A stretch of 64,000 nucleotides of DNA. Source: Aselliscus stoliczkanus (taxonomy: Eukaryota > Chordata > Mammalia > Chiroptera > Hipposideridae). This document shows, one piece after another, positions 27,474 through 37,849 of the stretch (the stretch's first letter is position 1; each line of letters begins with the position of its first letter). The stretch covers positions 148,909,434-148,973,433 of the forward strand of contig CM066727.1 in NCBI GenBank assembly GCA_033961575.1. The letters are read 5' to 3'. The notes under the pieces were generated by a model. The model did no database searches. It had not been told where the DNA came from and saw only the letters and a list, made by a program, of their open reading frames with translations. Made by a program: the position numbers and the translations under genes.

Positions 27474-30400
27474 TGATGTGAAAATCAGTCTCAATATGGC
27501 TTCTTCTTTATATCCTTAGTTATAGGACCTCTGTCCAGCTGGTCTTCAGATGGTTCCTAGTTGATTATTCTATATTTCAGTTTTAATTTTAATGTGGTCA
27601 TGGGAGGAGCCGTGCACAGTATTTATCTACCCTATCATTTTGCCCTGGCCAATCTACCCTTATTTTTCTTTATCAAGTAAGGAGTGTTTTCTTGTGGGAA
27701 TGCCACTAATACTCTCATGGACATAAAAAGGCAGAAAATAGAGTTCAACTAGGCTCTATGGAAATTGGAAAGTCAAGACTACGGCTGCTATTGACAGCTC
27801 TCAGAGCCAATGCCTCCCTTTCTTCAGTCTCTCTCTATAAGTCGACTCCATTCTTTTCTCTCTGTGGGTCTACTTCTTCTGCCTCCGCCTTGGCTTCCTC
27901 AGGTCCCAAAATGGTGGCCCCAGCTACAGAACCTTTTACTTACCTCCTCCTAGCTAAGTGAGGTGATATTCCAGTGTCCCAATTCCAAAATCCTAGAAGA
28001 GTCTCATTGGCCCAGTGAATCTTTTCTTGCTGGGTCACTAAGCACCCTACTGTTAGGACCTCTTAAGTCACCCCAGTTAATGGCAAGCAGATACATGACC
28101 TGCAAGGGCTGTGGTAGACTATTACACTGTTGGCCCCCAATTAACAACAGTTCCCAATTCATGGCTTTGTGTGGTTTCTTCCCATATTAAGTTTGGACTT
28201 GGCCATGTGACTTGATTTGGCCAATGAGACACAGGCAACCACAGTGCAAGTAGAAGCTCGGTAAGTACTTTTACTCTGAGACGTTGTTCCCTTGGAAGCC
28301 AGCCTCCATGCTTCAGAGAAACTTGGTCTAGACTACTGAATGATGAGAAGCCATGTGGAGAGAGACTTTGAAGGATCAAAGACCATCTTAGGGCCGGTCG
28401 AGTGGCACAGTGGTTAAGCACTGGCTTGGGAAGCCAGCAGCCCGGTTCAGTCCCCCATATGAGGGCCAGTGACACTGCCCTCAAAAAAAAAAAGACCATC
28501 TTAGATGTTCTAGCCCCATATGAACTCCTGGCTGAATGCAGTTACATGGGTGACCTGAGCTAGACCACATGGAGCAGAACTGTCCAGATAAGCCTAGTCA
28601 AACCACAAAATCATGATACATATTGATTTTTAAAATTTAAGGCTCTATATTTGGGTTGACTTGTTATATTAATGGATGACTGAAACAGAAACTAGTATCA
28701 GAAGGAGGGTGCTCCAAAGACCTAAAATATGTAGCATTGGCTTTGGGACTGGGTGGCAAGCAGAGGTTGGAAGGATGGCAAGGAGATTTTCAGTTGAAGG
28801 CAGGAAGAGTAGAGAGGAAATGGCTTTGGCATCTAGAGAAAGGGGAACCTGTGTTATGTATTGGCTATCGGCTGTGGCAACTTGGAAGCTAGAAATGATA
28901 TCTAACAAAGTTGCAAATTTAGCTAAAGATATTTCCAGGCAGAATAGTGAAAGTGTCAATTTGCTTATTTTCGCTGCCTATGATAAGGCATTTCAGGAGA
29001 GAGATGAACTAGAAACTTCAATTTTCAAACAGAATTTAGATAAAATATTTCCAACAGAACATGTTAGACCGAACAATAAAATATTTTTTTCATTCCTTGC
29101 CTCTATGTCTGGCAAAAGATTCTCCAAGTAAGAAATGGTCTCAGGGCAAAAATCAAATCCAGGGAACTGCCAGTAAAACACAGCCTCAGTATGAAGATCT
29201 AAACACATTAAAGATCAGCCATAAGACCCTTTGCTAAGATCATCTAACATCTTTGTTACGTTCTAAAATTTAAGATGGGGGCCAGCCGAGTGGCGCAGTG
29301 GTTAAGAGCTGGCTTGGGATGCCAGCGGCCCTGGTTCAGATCCCACATGTGAGGGCCAGTGACACTGCCCTCAAGGGAAATAAATAAATAAATAAATAAG
29401 TAAATAAAATTTAAGATGGTATTTTATAGACCCTCTCAACCAGACAAAAAGGCTTCTAAGAATCTTAAGAGGGGTGTCCCACAACACCCTGACTTGCAAC
29501 CTAAAGAGGGGTCTGTCTTGATAGAGTGCTTTTTTTGTGTAATTGAGTAGACTACAATTTATTATTTAGAAGACCCACTGAGTTTAAAGAGAATTTCAGT
29601 AGTGAAAACAGTACCAGTTTGGACTAAAGGGGACAGAGACAATTCAAAATGAAAAGAGACCTCTGGGCCCCCAGCTTCTTTGGGCAGGAAGAAGGTTGAG
29701 AAAACTACTCAGCTACAAACATAAGTCATTTCCTATTTAAAAGGAAAGACATTTTAGAGGAGGGTAGAGCAAGGGCTAAGAGAGTGGCTCTAGAAACTAA
29801 GGGAGCAGTGGTGGATTCTCCTTGAGAAGAGGGCAAAATCCTACTACAGAGCAGAATTAGGCCATAACCGAGGGAATTCTGGATTTGGGGTAGACTGAGG
29901 TATGTGCCTGGCTGGATATTAGAATTTTCATGGATCAGTGACTGCTCTGTGTCTCCCACTTCCCCAGCTCCAATTTAGACCAAAAATAACTGTTACGGTT
30001 ATCCTATCCCTGTGTCAGCATTGTATGGTAGGTGTGTGGGAGGCAGATAACTTGTATTTTTAGGTCAGAGGCAGAGGTAGGCTGGTAAATGTTTAACAAC
30101 TAGATTCCAGAGGGAAATAAAAAGCCCTCATTTGTAGTTTGCCAATTTCTGTGGTATAAATTTTTCCACCATGGCCAATTTCAAACTATCAATGTGATGT
30201 CGCTAGATGCAGCGCTGGGAGATGTTCACTATCAGCTCTCGTGAGCTAGTATGAGCTGCTTCCAGGACACCACCGAAGGCCCAAACCCTAGTTTCCCCAG
30301 AGCCCCAAGCTGTCTCTCTTCATATCTCCAACAAGAACAATTTTCAGATCTTACTTCCACACTACGGTGTAGATGATAGCTTAAATTGGAATGAAAACTT

Positions 30401-32031
30401 CAAGATAAAGTATTTAAATGTAAAAGGTGGAATCCAGGTATTCGTCGTACTCCCCTCCAAACTTCATCTCAGATCAGGCCCCCTCCTGCCTGAATGTTGT
30501 ATTCATTCATTGATTAGCAAATATGTGGAAAGTATACAGATTTTGAAGTGAGAGAGAAGTGTGTTTGAATTCTGCCCCTTGCAAGCCATATGACTTTAGC
30601 CACGTAAATTACCTTTGTTGAGTCTCAGTTTCTGCATTCATAAGACGGGACTACTGAAGTCTACTTTATGGGGTAGTTGTGAGGGTTAAATGAGATGAGG
30701 CAGGTACACTGACTATCTGGTAACCATCATTAGTGTCACAATGTGCCAGGAACTGGGCTAAGTGTCAGGGATACAAAGGTGAAAAAAAAAAAAAAAAAAA
30801 AAAAACCCCAGCCAGGATTTCAGTGTTCAAGGAACTCATGGTTCATGGCCATCTGTCTACCTTATGCTCATTCACTCCAAACCACTTTTCAACTCCAAAT
30901 GCAGTCTATTCCTTCAGACTTTTACCCGTGTGTTTTTTTCTCCTCCATTTAGGATGTTATTTACCATTCTCTATCCATTGAAGTCAAACTTAATCTACAA
31001 TACCAATCCATCTGTAATCTTCTTCTGAAAGACCTCCCTGTCTCACCAGGTCCCAATGAGTTACTCCTGGCCTGGTGAGCTCTTGTGCCCTCATCTAGCA
31101 TTTATTTCATTCTGCCTTATATTCTAATTAATTTCTTTCCAGCTGCAGTAACTAAACCCCTTATGGGCAGGAACTGAGTCTTCTATTTCCTTTTCCCTCC
31201 TACCTTCACCTTCTAAATACATTACTTGTATTAGCTCATTTAATTCTCTCAACTATCCACTCATGATCCCCATTTTACACATGAGAAAACTATTAACAAC
31301 CCAAGTCACACAGTAATAAGCATCTGAACAAGGACTTGAATCCAGGCTATCTGGTTTCAGAGTTTGTATTGTTAATCATGAGCAGAAACTCCCTTTTGAA
31401 CCAGGATGGGGTCTCAACCATCACTGGGGACTCTAGACTGTGGTCAAGGTGTCCTACAGTGTAATTTGGTATAAGTATAAGTTATTTCTACTATATACTA
31501 GCCTGTGGTGATAACATTGAGGAATAAATGACAGTTCTTGATCTCAAGGGGTTGCTATTCTATGGGAAGGCAGGCTTCGTAGAAAACTCGCAAACAAGCA
31601 ATTCCACATAGAGAGTTTAGGTGTGGGGACCACCAAGGAGGGAGCAACTCAACCTCATGTCAGAGTGGGGTTTGAGAATGGGAGTGCTGGGTCTTGAAGG
31701 GAGAGGCAAGTAGGCGCTGACCAGGGGAAAGGGGCCAGGAATGGGAAGAACTTTCTAGACCTAAGAAAGAGCTTACAGGAAGCTCAGAGGCCAGATAATC
31801 ACTCAGTGTTCTGTTTCTAGGGTTCTTTCTCTGAGTTCTTTTTCTTTTTGTTTTTTTTTTTTAGCTTCTGGTGTACAAAACAATGCAATAGGTAAACATT
31901 TACACCCCTCACAAAATAATAACCTCCCTCCCCCAATCTACTACCCCTCTGACATCGTATATAACTGTTACAATTCCATTGACTCTATTCCCTATGCTGT
32001 ACTCCACATCCTGTGACTCTATCTATCTATC

Positions 32032-32076
<45 letters not shown>

Positions 32077-33053
32077 AAATTATAGTTGATATTCACTATT
32101 TTTCAGTTTCAGCTTCAGTGTGTATACTGCAGCGGTCAGGCATCTCTGAATTCTTGATCTTTTTCTCTAGCTGTCCACTAAATTCTCTAACTCCTCTTCT
32201 GTCTATGGAAGTTACTCTTCTCTTCTACCCTCTATCCACCTTTCTATGTCCCACTTTGACTCTCTTCTGATGTGGTACAAGGCAAAAGGGCAGGAGTAGG
32301 GTGGAAAGGTATTATAGTCTTAGCGTTTTTCTTTTTCCCCTTTTACCTACATGAGGCATCTGGAGGGTAGGGGGATGGAAAGCCTGGACCCTGGGCCAGA
32401 CAAAGACAGACTCCCCAGCCTTTGGGTCCAGGCCCAGGAAGTAGATGGGCTCTCACCACACACAGCCTGGGGAAGTTCGTGGGGTGTGCAGAGAGATGAA
32501 GTAGAAGAGATGGGGACAGGTAATCTCAAAAGAAGTTAAATTTACCCACTTCCCATCTGCCCATTGATCAAGTCTAAACTACAAGAGAAGGGGGTGGGAA
32601 GCCTGGGTTAGGAGATTACAGGTTGAGAGGCAATAATTAGGATGGTTTAGGGGAGAAAGCCAGGGGTAGGTTGGGGAAGACACTTTTCCTTTCCTTTCGA
32701 GGTCAGGTTTTGGGGGAAGATCTACAGACTAAGAACCCACCTGTCTCAGCAAAACTGATGATCTCATATTCTTGTCCATTGTCAGCTTCCGAATGCGCCC
32801 CCTGTAGGGGCCCGTGGAGGCGCTGCAGTGCTGTCCTCAGAGCAGCTCTGGACACAGGCCTGTTGTGTGTTGGGCGCTGGCTGAGGTGCAGCTTGTCTAA
32901 GATGCTTCTCTTGGCCAGGTCTAGAAGCAGCTTCCGCTGGCTCTCCAGGTCCAAGGCAGGCTCCCCACATGCCAGACACTGACTGTCAGCTCTGGGAGTG
33001 GCCACTGTGGCCAGAGCCAGGAATAAGAAAGCCTGGAGCAACGAGGAGATCAT
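24313..33053 (-). CDS. INHBC: INHBC, inhibin/activin beta C chain
   Basis: Two exons: 33053-32741 (donor GTGGGTT) and 25055-24313 (TAG at 24313-24315), split by a 7.7-kb intron. They total 1056 bases, 351 aa (human about 352). I chose the ATG at 33051-33053, giving MISSLLQAFLFLALATVATP, a good signal peptide that matches the human start. An in-frame upstream ATG at 33098 would add 15 polar residues. The prodomain contains LLLDLAKRSILDKLHL. The maturation site reads NRVRRHGIDC, and the mature chain has the activin cysteine knot (SRMCCRQEFFVDF to [10 protein letters not shown]). The product is a secreted activin subunit, mainly from liver. The intron is filled with L2, MLT1, MIR and SINE copies. 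Confidence 0.97.
25090..27215 (+). mobile_element. L2 LINE, 3' half (interrupted by a SINE)
   Basis: Old L2 in the + sense, ending in the typical CATAGCAGGCACTCAATAGA then TTTGTTGAATGAATGG at about 27175-27211. Inside are diverged L2 blocks such as CCTTTGCACTTGCTATTTCC and CCTGCCTAGAATGTCTTTCC. The SINE at 25654-25757 splits it. Confidence 0.85.
25654..25757 (-). mobile_element. Short tRNA-derived SINE inside L2
   Basis: Antisense copy (poly-T, GTGTCACTGGCCCTCGTATG, ending GGCCGGCCCC). A perfect 13-bp duplication CATCACGATGGTT lies at 25641-25653 and 25758-25770. Confidence 0.95.
27300..27412 (+). mobile_element. L2-like fragment
   Basis: GTCCAAACTCTTTTAGGAAG followed by TGATTTGACCTTAGCTACCC and TTTTCTCACTCACCTCC resembles a diverged L2 3' segment. 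Confidence 0.45.
27432..27474. repeat. (TTTA)n microsatellite
   Basis: About 10 uninterrupted TTTA units. Confidence 0.95.
27480..28100. other. Unassigned INHBC intron stretch
   Basis: Between the microsatellite and the MLT1 LTR I recognise no exon. The composition suggests decayed repeat sequence that I cannot name. Confidence 0.4.
28105..28690 (+). mobile_element. MLT1-type (ERVL-MaLR) LTR, interrupted by a SINE
   Basis: Contains the MLT1 blocks TTGGCCATGTGACTTGATTT, GGCCAATGAGACA, GAGAAGCCATGTGGAGAGAG and ATGGATGACTGAAACAG in order. This is a non-coding LTR relic of an ancient mammal-wide element. The SINE at 28391-28490 lies inside it. Confidence 0.75.
28391..28490 (+). mobile_element. 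Short tRNA-derived SINE inside MLT1
   Basis: GGGCCGGTCGAGTGGCACAG head and GGGCCAGTGACACTGCCC. A perfect 13-bp duplication AAAGACCATCTTA lies at 28378-28390 and 28491-28503. Confidence 0.95.
28691..29960 (+). mobile_element. MaLR internal sequence (decayed)
   Basis: Follows the LTR directly with GGAGGGTGCTCCAAAGACCT, GGGACTGGGTGGCAAGCAGA and similar blocks typical of MLT1 internal regions. The 151-codon open frame at 28676-29131 shows no recognisable protein. The boundary at the 3' side is approximate. Confidence 0.5.
29279..29405 (+). mobile_element. Short tRNA-derived SINE with (AAAT)n tail
   Basis: GGGCCAGCCGAGTGGCGCAG head, GGTTCAGATCCCACATGTGA and (AAAT)n tail. A perfect 14-bp duplication AAAATTTAAGATGG lies at 29265-29278 and 29406-29419. 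Confidence 0.95.
30525..30720 (+). mobile_element. MIR SINE
   Basis: GTGTTTGAATTCTGCCCCTT, CATATGACTTTAGCCACGTA, GTCTCAGTTTCTGCATTCAT and GTTGTGAGGGTTAAATGAGA follow MIR order. Confidence 0.85.
30782..30805. repeat. Poly(A) run of 24
   Basis: Uninterrupted A's in the INHBC intron, preceded by TGTGCCAGGAACTGGGCTAA, a mammal-wide repeat motif, so probably grown from an old repeat. Confidence 0.9.
30950..31200 (+). mobile_element. L2-like fragment
   Basis: Contains AAAGACCTCCCTGTCTCACC, CATTTATTTCATTCTGCCTT and ATGGGCAGGAACTGAGTCTT, in the order of an L2 3' end. Confidence 0.55.
31216..31395 (-). mobile_element. MIR SINE, antisense
   Basis: CCCCATTTTACACATGAGAA, CAAGTCACACAGTAATAAGC and GACTTGAATCCAGGCTATCT follow the reverse complement of MIR. 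Confidence 0.85.
31855..32017 (-). mobile_element. L1 3'-region-like fragment
   Basis: TAGCTTCTGGTGTACAAAAC through CCCTATGCTGTACTCCACAT resembles the antisense of an L1 3' segment. The assignment is tentative. Confidence 0.4.
32018..32076. repeat. (TATC)n microsatellite
   Basis: About 14 TATC units with one interruption. Confidence 0.95.
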
Positions 33054-33114
33054 TGCTGGGAAAGCCCTCCTTGAGCGACACAGTTGAGACAGAGCCACAA
33101 ACCTGAGGCTCAGG

Positions 33115-33127
33115 GTCTTAAAAGCTG
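33115..33127 (-). promoter_or_regulatory. INHBC: TATA-like motif upstream of INHBC
   Basis: On the - strand GCTTTTAAGACCC lies about 65 bases upstream of the chosen ATG. It could be a weak TATA element that would start transcription just before the ATG. Only position and composition support this. Confidence 0.3.
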
Positions 33128-33925
33128 TGGTCTCAGCTCCCTCCTAGCTGTCAGGGGCCTGGGAAGGAGAGTGTGTCCAGCTGGCATGACTCCTTGTTGC
33201 AGAGCAGCCAAACATCTGACTTGAGAGATTAAGCCAGTTACAGGTAAAACTTGGCAGAAGTCGCCAACACATAGTCAGTGAAAGTACAAAGTGGGGGATG
33301 CGAGGGGAGGTTGGTTTGTTTGGGGAAAGAAGTGTCCCTGGCCAAAGTTGGGAGACAGTGGGTTACTCATGTGAGCTGCCTGCCAGGCCTGGGGCAAAGG
33401 TTAGAGATGAAATTCCTCTTCAGATCAACGGCCTTGCTGGGAAGCCTGGTGGGGAAAAGGAGAGATCAGAGGTTTTAAGATAGAGTGTTAAAGGGTGGCT
33501 CTCAAATAAGAGGGGGACATTGGCAGGCACTTTAGGTCACTGTCATGTGGGTAACTGGGAGTTGCATTTTCCTTTGCCTGGTACTTCTCAAAGCTTGCCC
33601 CACCCCGCCCCCTCCCTCCCTGAGGCTCACAATCCAGACTTCTTTGTTAGCCCCTGTTGGGTTTTGCCTTGAGGGGCTCAAAGTTATCCAGTCTGAAGGG
33701 TTAGGGAAAGGAGAAGTGTTCTATCCAGGTCTTCTGTGTCCTCAGAGGGAAGTCTGAAGGTGGGGAAGGGGCTTGAGAGTTAGATTTACTTTGGGGTTTA
33801 TTGTGTTTAGGAAAAGAAATTTTGAGGTTTCTCAGAATTCTTGGCTCTCACCCAAAGGTCCTGTGTAGTAGATCTCCACAGAAAGGCTTTTGTTTCCTCC
33901 AGGGATTTATCTGTCAGGAATGGCA
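33128..33925. other. INHBC 5' flank, no gene seen
   Basis: Unique-looking sequence upstream of INHBC on its - strand. I see no exon or named repeat. Confidence 0.45.
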
Positions 33926-33929
33926 AGTG

Positions 33930-34070
33930 GAGTTTGAAGCATGGGTTTTTAAGCTAGATGACCTTGGTTAAAATTCTATCTCTTTCTTATATCAGTTGTG
34001 TGACTCTTGACCTCTGTTGCTCTAGTTTCTTCATCAGAGAAATGGTAAAAGTTATTATCCACGATTCCAG
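33930..34070 (+). mobile_element. MIR SINE
   Basis: TGGTTAAAATTCTATCTCTT, GTTGTGTGACTCTTGACCTC and TAGTTTCTTCATCAGAGAAA follow the MIR core. Confidence 0.7.
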
Positions 34071-34211
34071 AATCCAAAAATATAATCCATATACATTTTT
34101 TGGTAACTCATGTTGTGGCTATACCTGACCTGAACAGAGTTAGGTTATTTATGGTCTTTTAAAAAAATCATACTGAGACTATTAATACATTTTTTTACTC
34201 CAGAAATATTA

Positions 34212-34292
34212 TTGGGTTGTTGGAAAAGTCATGATGTATTTTTTCTATGTTTTTCGTTGCAAAAATGCATTATGACTTTTCCGACAACCCAA
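34212..34292. mobile_element. 81-bp mariner MITE with a TA duplication
   Basis: Near-palindromic element: left TTGGGTTGTTGGAAAAGTCA, right (reversed) TTGGGTTGTCGGAAAAGTCA, with about 3 mismatches over the first 32 bases. TA lies on both sides (34210-34211 and 34293-34294). Its ends match the mariner at 62826. It has the same design as the 80-bp MADE1 derived from Hsmar1, but a different sequence. Confidence 0.92.
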
Positions 34293-34462
34293 TATTTGAA
34301 TATGGGATGCTACCTCTGGGGGTGTTATATAATATATACTATATGTACCATTTTACCTTTCTAAAATTTGAAATTTTCTGAATTCTGAAACAAGTATGAA
34401 CCAATGGATTTTGAATATGGGATTATCAATCTATAATGATAATCTCGAGTTTTGAGATTCAA

Positions 34463-34886
34463 TTTTTTTTTTTAATTTTTACTGGGGAATTGGGGGGAAC
34501 AGCATTGGGGAATTGGGGAAGGGGAACAGACAAGTTGCTGTCCTTTTGTTCTTCAGTCTAGTTGTGGAGGACATCGCTTCACTGGCCAATGTTGGTATCG
34601 TCATTGCGCTTTTCCTGGATGAGGCAGATCGGTCGCCGGCCTCTAGATGGTCGCTCACGGTGGCTATTGGCAGCTCACGCTGGCTGCCAGCCACTCACTG
34701 TAGCCTACGGCAGCCCACTGCAGCAGGGGCTGCAAAGTACACCATCGCTGGGGCTCGCAGCCCAGCTCCAGGTGGAGCTGTTGTTAATTGTAGAGGGGAG
34801 TGTCACTGGCCCTCATATGTGGGATCCGAACCAGGGCTGCTGGCATCCCAAACCAGCTCTTAACCAATGCACCACCCAGCAGGCCC
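34463..34886 (-). mobile_element. Long-form tRNA-derived SINE, antisense
   Basis: About 420 bases. It shows the reversed tail region (CTGGGGAATTGG), a GC-rich body with repeated CTCACGCTGGCTGCCAG-type units, then the reversed tRNA-like head ending CAGCAGGCCC. Confidence 0.92.
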
Positions 34887-35249
34887 TCAAATAATTTTTT
34901 AAAGCACTTACAGTGGCACTTACATAGTAAGTACTTAGGAAAGTTTATTGTTCCTGCTACATAGATTTGTTTGTTTGTACCCTTACATCTAGATGTGCCG
35001 ATAAAATTCTGCCAATATCTGCCCTCTGGACCCTCCTTTTCTAGACTCATGCCCCCAATCACCATCTTACACTAGTCATTAGCAAGTCATCTCTGCTGCT
35101 TGCCATGCTTGTCCTAGCCTTGCATACAGTGCCTGATCTATAATAATAGGGCTTAAAATGTATTTATTGAATGAGTAAATATACAATCCAGACTGCTTTT
35201 CAGAATTCATACTCAAATCACCTTAATTGGATTTTTTTTTAGCTCTCTT

Positions 35250-35699
35250 CTTTTTTTAAAAGATTTTATTGGGGAATTGGGGGAGGGGAACAGACAAGTT
35301 GCAGTCCTTTTTTGTTCTTCAGTGTGTTGTGGAGGACATTGCTTCACTGGCTCATGTTGGTATTATCATTGCGCTCTTTACTGATGAGGCAGATCAGTCT
35401 CCGGCTTCTGGACGGCCGCTCATGACGGCTCTTGGCAGCTCATGCTGGCTGCCAGCTGCTCACACACTGGCTGCCAGACACTCACTGTAGCCTATGGCAG
35501 CCCACTGCAGTAGGGGCTGCAGCCCACACCATCGCCAGCCATCTTAGCTATAGAGGCAACCAGGTGGAGCTGTTGTTCACCACCTTAGCTATAGAGGGCA
35601 GTGCCACTAGCCCTCATATGTGGGATCCGAATTGGTCCCCGCTGCTCAAAGCTGGCATCCCAAGCCAGCTCCTAACCAACGTGCCACTTGGCCGGCCCC
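35250..35699 (-). mobile_element. Long-form tRNA-derived SINE, antisense
   Basis: AAAGATTTTATTGGGGAATT tail to GGCCGGCCCC head. The 14-bp duplication TTTTTAGCTCTCTT lies at 35236-35249 and 35700-35713. Confidence 0.95.
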
Positions 35700-35821
35700 T
35701 TTTTAGCTCTCTTTTAAAGAGGCTGATCTTTTTTTCTCTTCTTCTTTTTAAGGGCTGTTTAGAGGTAGATTTATTATTTAGTCTCTAGGATAAATTTATT
35801 TATTTTAAAATAACAGTTTTG

Positions 35822-36256
35822 GGCCGGCTGAGTGGCATATTGGTTAAGAGCTGGTTTGGGACACCAGCAGCCCCGTTTCAGATCCCACATATGAGGGCCA
35901 GTGACACTTCCCTCTACAGCTAATAACAACTCCACCTGGATCTGGGCTGTGCGAGCCCCGGCGATGGTGTAGGCTGCAGCCCCTGCTGCAGTGGGCCGCC
36001 ATAGGCTACAGTGAGTGGCCGGCAGCCAGAGTGAGCTGATAGCCACGGTGAGCGACCATCCAGAGGCTGGCGACTGATCTGCTTCATCTGGGAAGGGCAC
36101 AATGATGATACCAACATGGGCCAGTAAAGTTACGACGTCCTCTGCAACTAGACTGAAGAACAAGAAGACAGCAACTTGCCTGTTCCCCTTCCCCGATTCC
36201 CCAGGGCTGTTCCCCTCCCCCAATAAAATCTTTAAAAATAAACAAATAAAATATAA
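35822..36256 (+). mobile_element. Long-form tRNA-derived SINE
   Basis: GGCCGGCTGAGTGGCATATT head, long body, tail AATAAAATCTTTAAAAA. A 16-bp duplication TAAAATAACAGTTTTG lies at 35806-35821 and 36257-36272. The tail joins AATAAA to TCTTT, a poly(A) signal next to a Pol III terminator. Confidence 0.95.
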
Positions 36257-36264
36257 TAAAATAA

Positions 36265-36445
36265 CAGTTTTGTTGAGATATAATTCACATAATATAAAAT
36301 TCACCCTTTAGTGGGTACAATTCAGCGATTTTCAGTACATTCAGAAATGTGTAACCATTACCGCTATCTAATTTAAGAACATTAGCATCACCCCAAAAAG
36401 AAACCCTGTACCCATTAACATTAGTACTCCCCCCAAGCCTACAGG
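36265..36445 (-). mobile_element. L1M 3'-UTR-like fragment
   Basis: GTTGAGATATAATTCACATA, AAATTCACCCTTTAGTGGGT and CATCACCCCAAAAAGAAACC match a well-known L1M 3' block. The strand is tentative. Confidence 0.65.
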
Positions 36446-36814
36446 GACTGATCTTATCTCTAACATTTTAATGTTCATTTTAATATTCCTAATTTCACTC
36501 TTGGTTAATAACCTGATCTTGAATTTGGGGGAGGTAGTCATATTGCTATTTATTTCCTGTCTTGACTCAGTATGCAGTTCCCAGACCCCCTCAAATTCTG
36601 GGATGACTTCAGCTGCTCTCCTTTTTGGTGAATAGTTGGGGAATGCGAGGTAAGCAAAAGGCAGAAAAGCAGAAGGGAGCTTCTTTTAGGGATACGTGCT
36701 TCATGTTTTTGCCTTAGCTGTTCTCCAGTCAGTGCATAAGACCCAACTGTTTCACTCTGTATCATGATACACAGAGGTCTTTTGTAACCTGCCCTTTCCA
36801 GTTATATTTCTAAA

Positions 36815-36945
36815 TAATGTAGTGATTTAGAGCAGGCTCTGAAGATAAACTGCCTCACTTCAAAATCTGGTTTCCTTATCTATAAACTGGGTATAACAAC
36901 AGTACCTATTGTTTTAGGATTCAATTCTTAGATGTAGAATGCTAT
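36815..36945 (+). mobile_element. MIR SINE fragment
   Basis: GTAGTGATTTAGAGCAGGCT, then CTTCAAAATCTGG, then TTTCCTTATCTATAAACTGG, as in the MIR head and core with a small internal deletion. Confidence 0.7.
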
Positions 36946-36999
36946 TTATTCTACATTCCACATACATGCATAAAACAAATGTTAGCTTTTATTTCTTCT

Positions 37000-37390
37000 T
37001 GGCCATTACCAACCCCTGCCTCCAACCTGCAAACCTGGAACTTGCTGATCCTTGAAGGAAAGAAGAATTGTATACTTCTATGACTGCTATTCTCTCCATT
37101 CTTGCCTCTCTGATGAACTCCTACTTATATTCTTCAAGTTTAGCTGAAATTTCACCTGTAGCTTCTCTGTAGCTCACTCAATGTCTTACTTCTAAGCACT
37201 AATTGCTCCTTCTTGTGTTTCCATAGAACATTGAACACCTCTCCATTATAGCCCTTACATTGTACTGTAATTATTTTATATTCATTTAATTAATTAATTT
37301 TGCCACTGCAGTTCTTGTCGCGTAGTAAATATCCAATCATCGAATTCCATTAATGTAAGACTGCAACGCTTTGAGGGAGTTAGTAAATGA
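37000..37390 (+). mobile_element. L2-like fragment (tentative)
   Basis: CTCTGATGAACTCCTACTTA, TTTCACCTGTAGCTTCTCTG and TTGTGTTTCCATAGAACATT are in L2 3' order, though diverged. Confidence 0.4.
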
Positions 37391-37849
37391 TCCAAATACA
37401 CCCAACCAATAACTAAATTGCTTCTCTAAGAACAGACAGAATGGGGAAGGTTGCAAATTTAACATGACTCTTAAGAAAAAGAACTGTATCATAGAGGAGG
37501 TGGTGGTAAGAAGCAATTTTAAGAGGATGGACTTAAACCTGCTTTATTTAGTTAAATTTTTATATCTGGAAAAAAATGGACCTTTTCTTACCACATGATT
37601 TTTATCCATTTATAGTACAAATATTTATTGCAAAATGCTTTTTGGGGCAGGAGTTACTGTCCTAAGTGAAAGACTGTTTTGAAAGTGCTCTGTAAATTTA
37701 AATTACGGTTATTAGTACTGTTTATATCTAAAATTATTGTTGAATCTGTCAGGCTTGATGGATTTAAGGGTGGACTTAAGGGTGGATCGCAGTGGAAGTG
37801 CATTGATGGCTTGAGACACAGGTAACACGTGGGCGGCGAGAGAGCAGGT

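Noticed and set aside
28676..29131. 151-codon open frame in the INHBC intron.
   Set aside because: It lies in decayed MaLR internal sequence and shows no protein family features.
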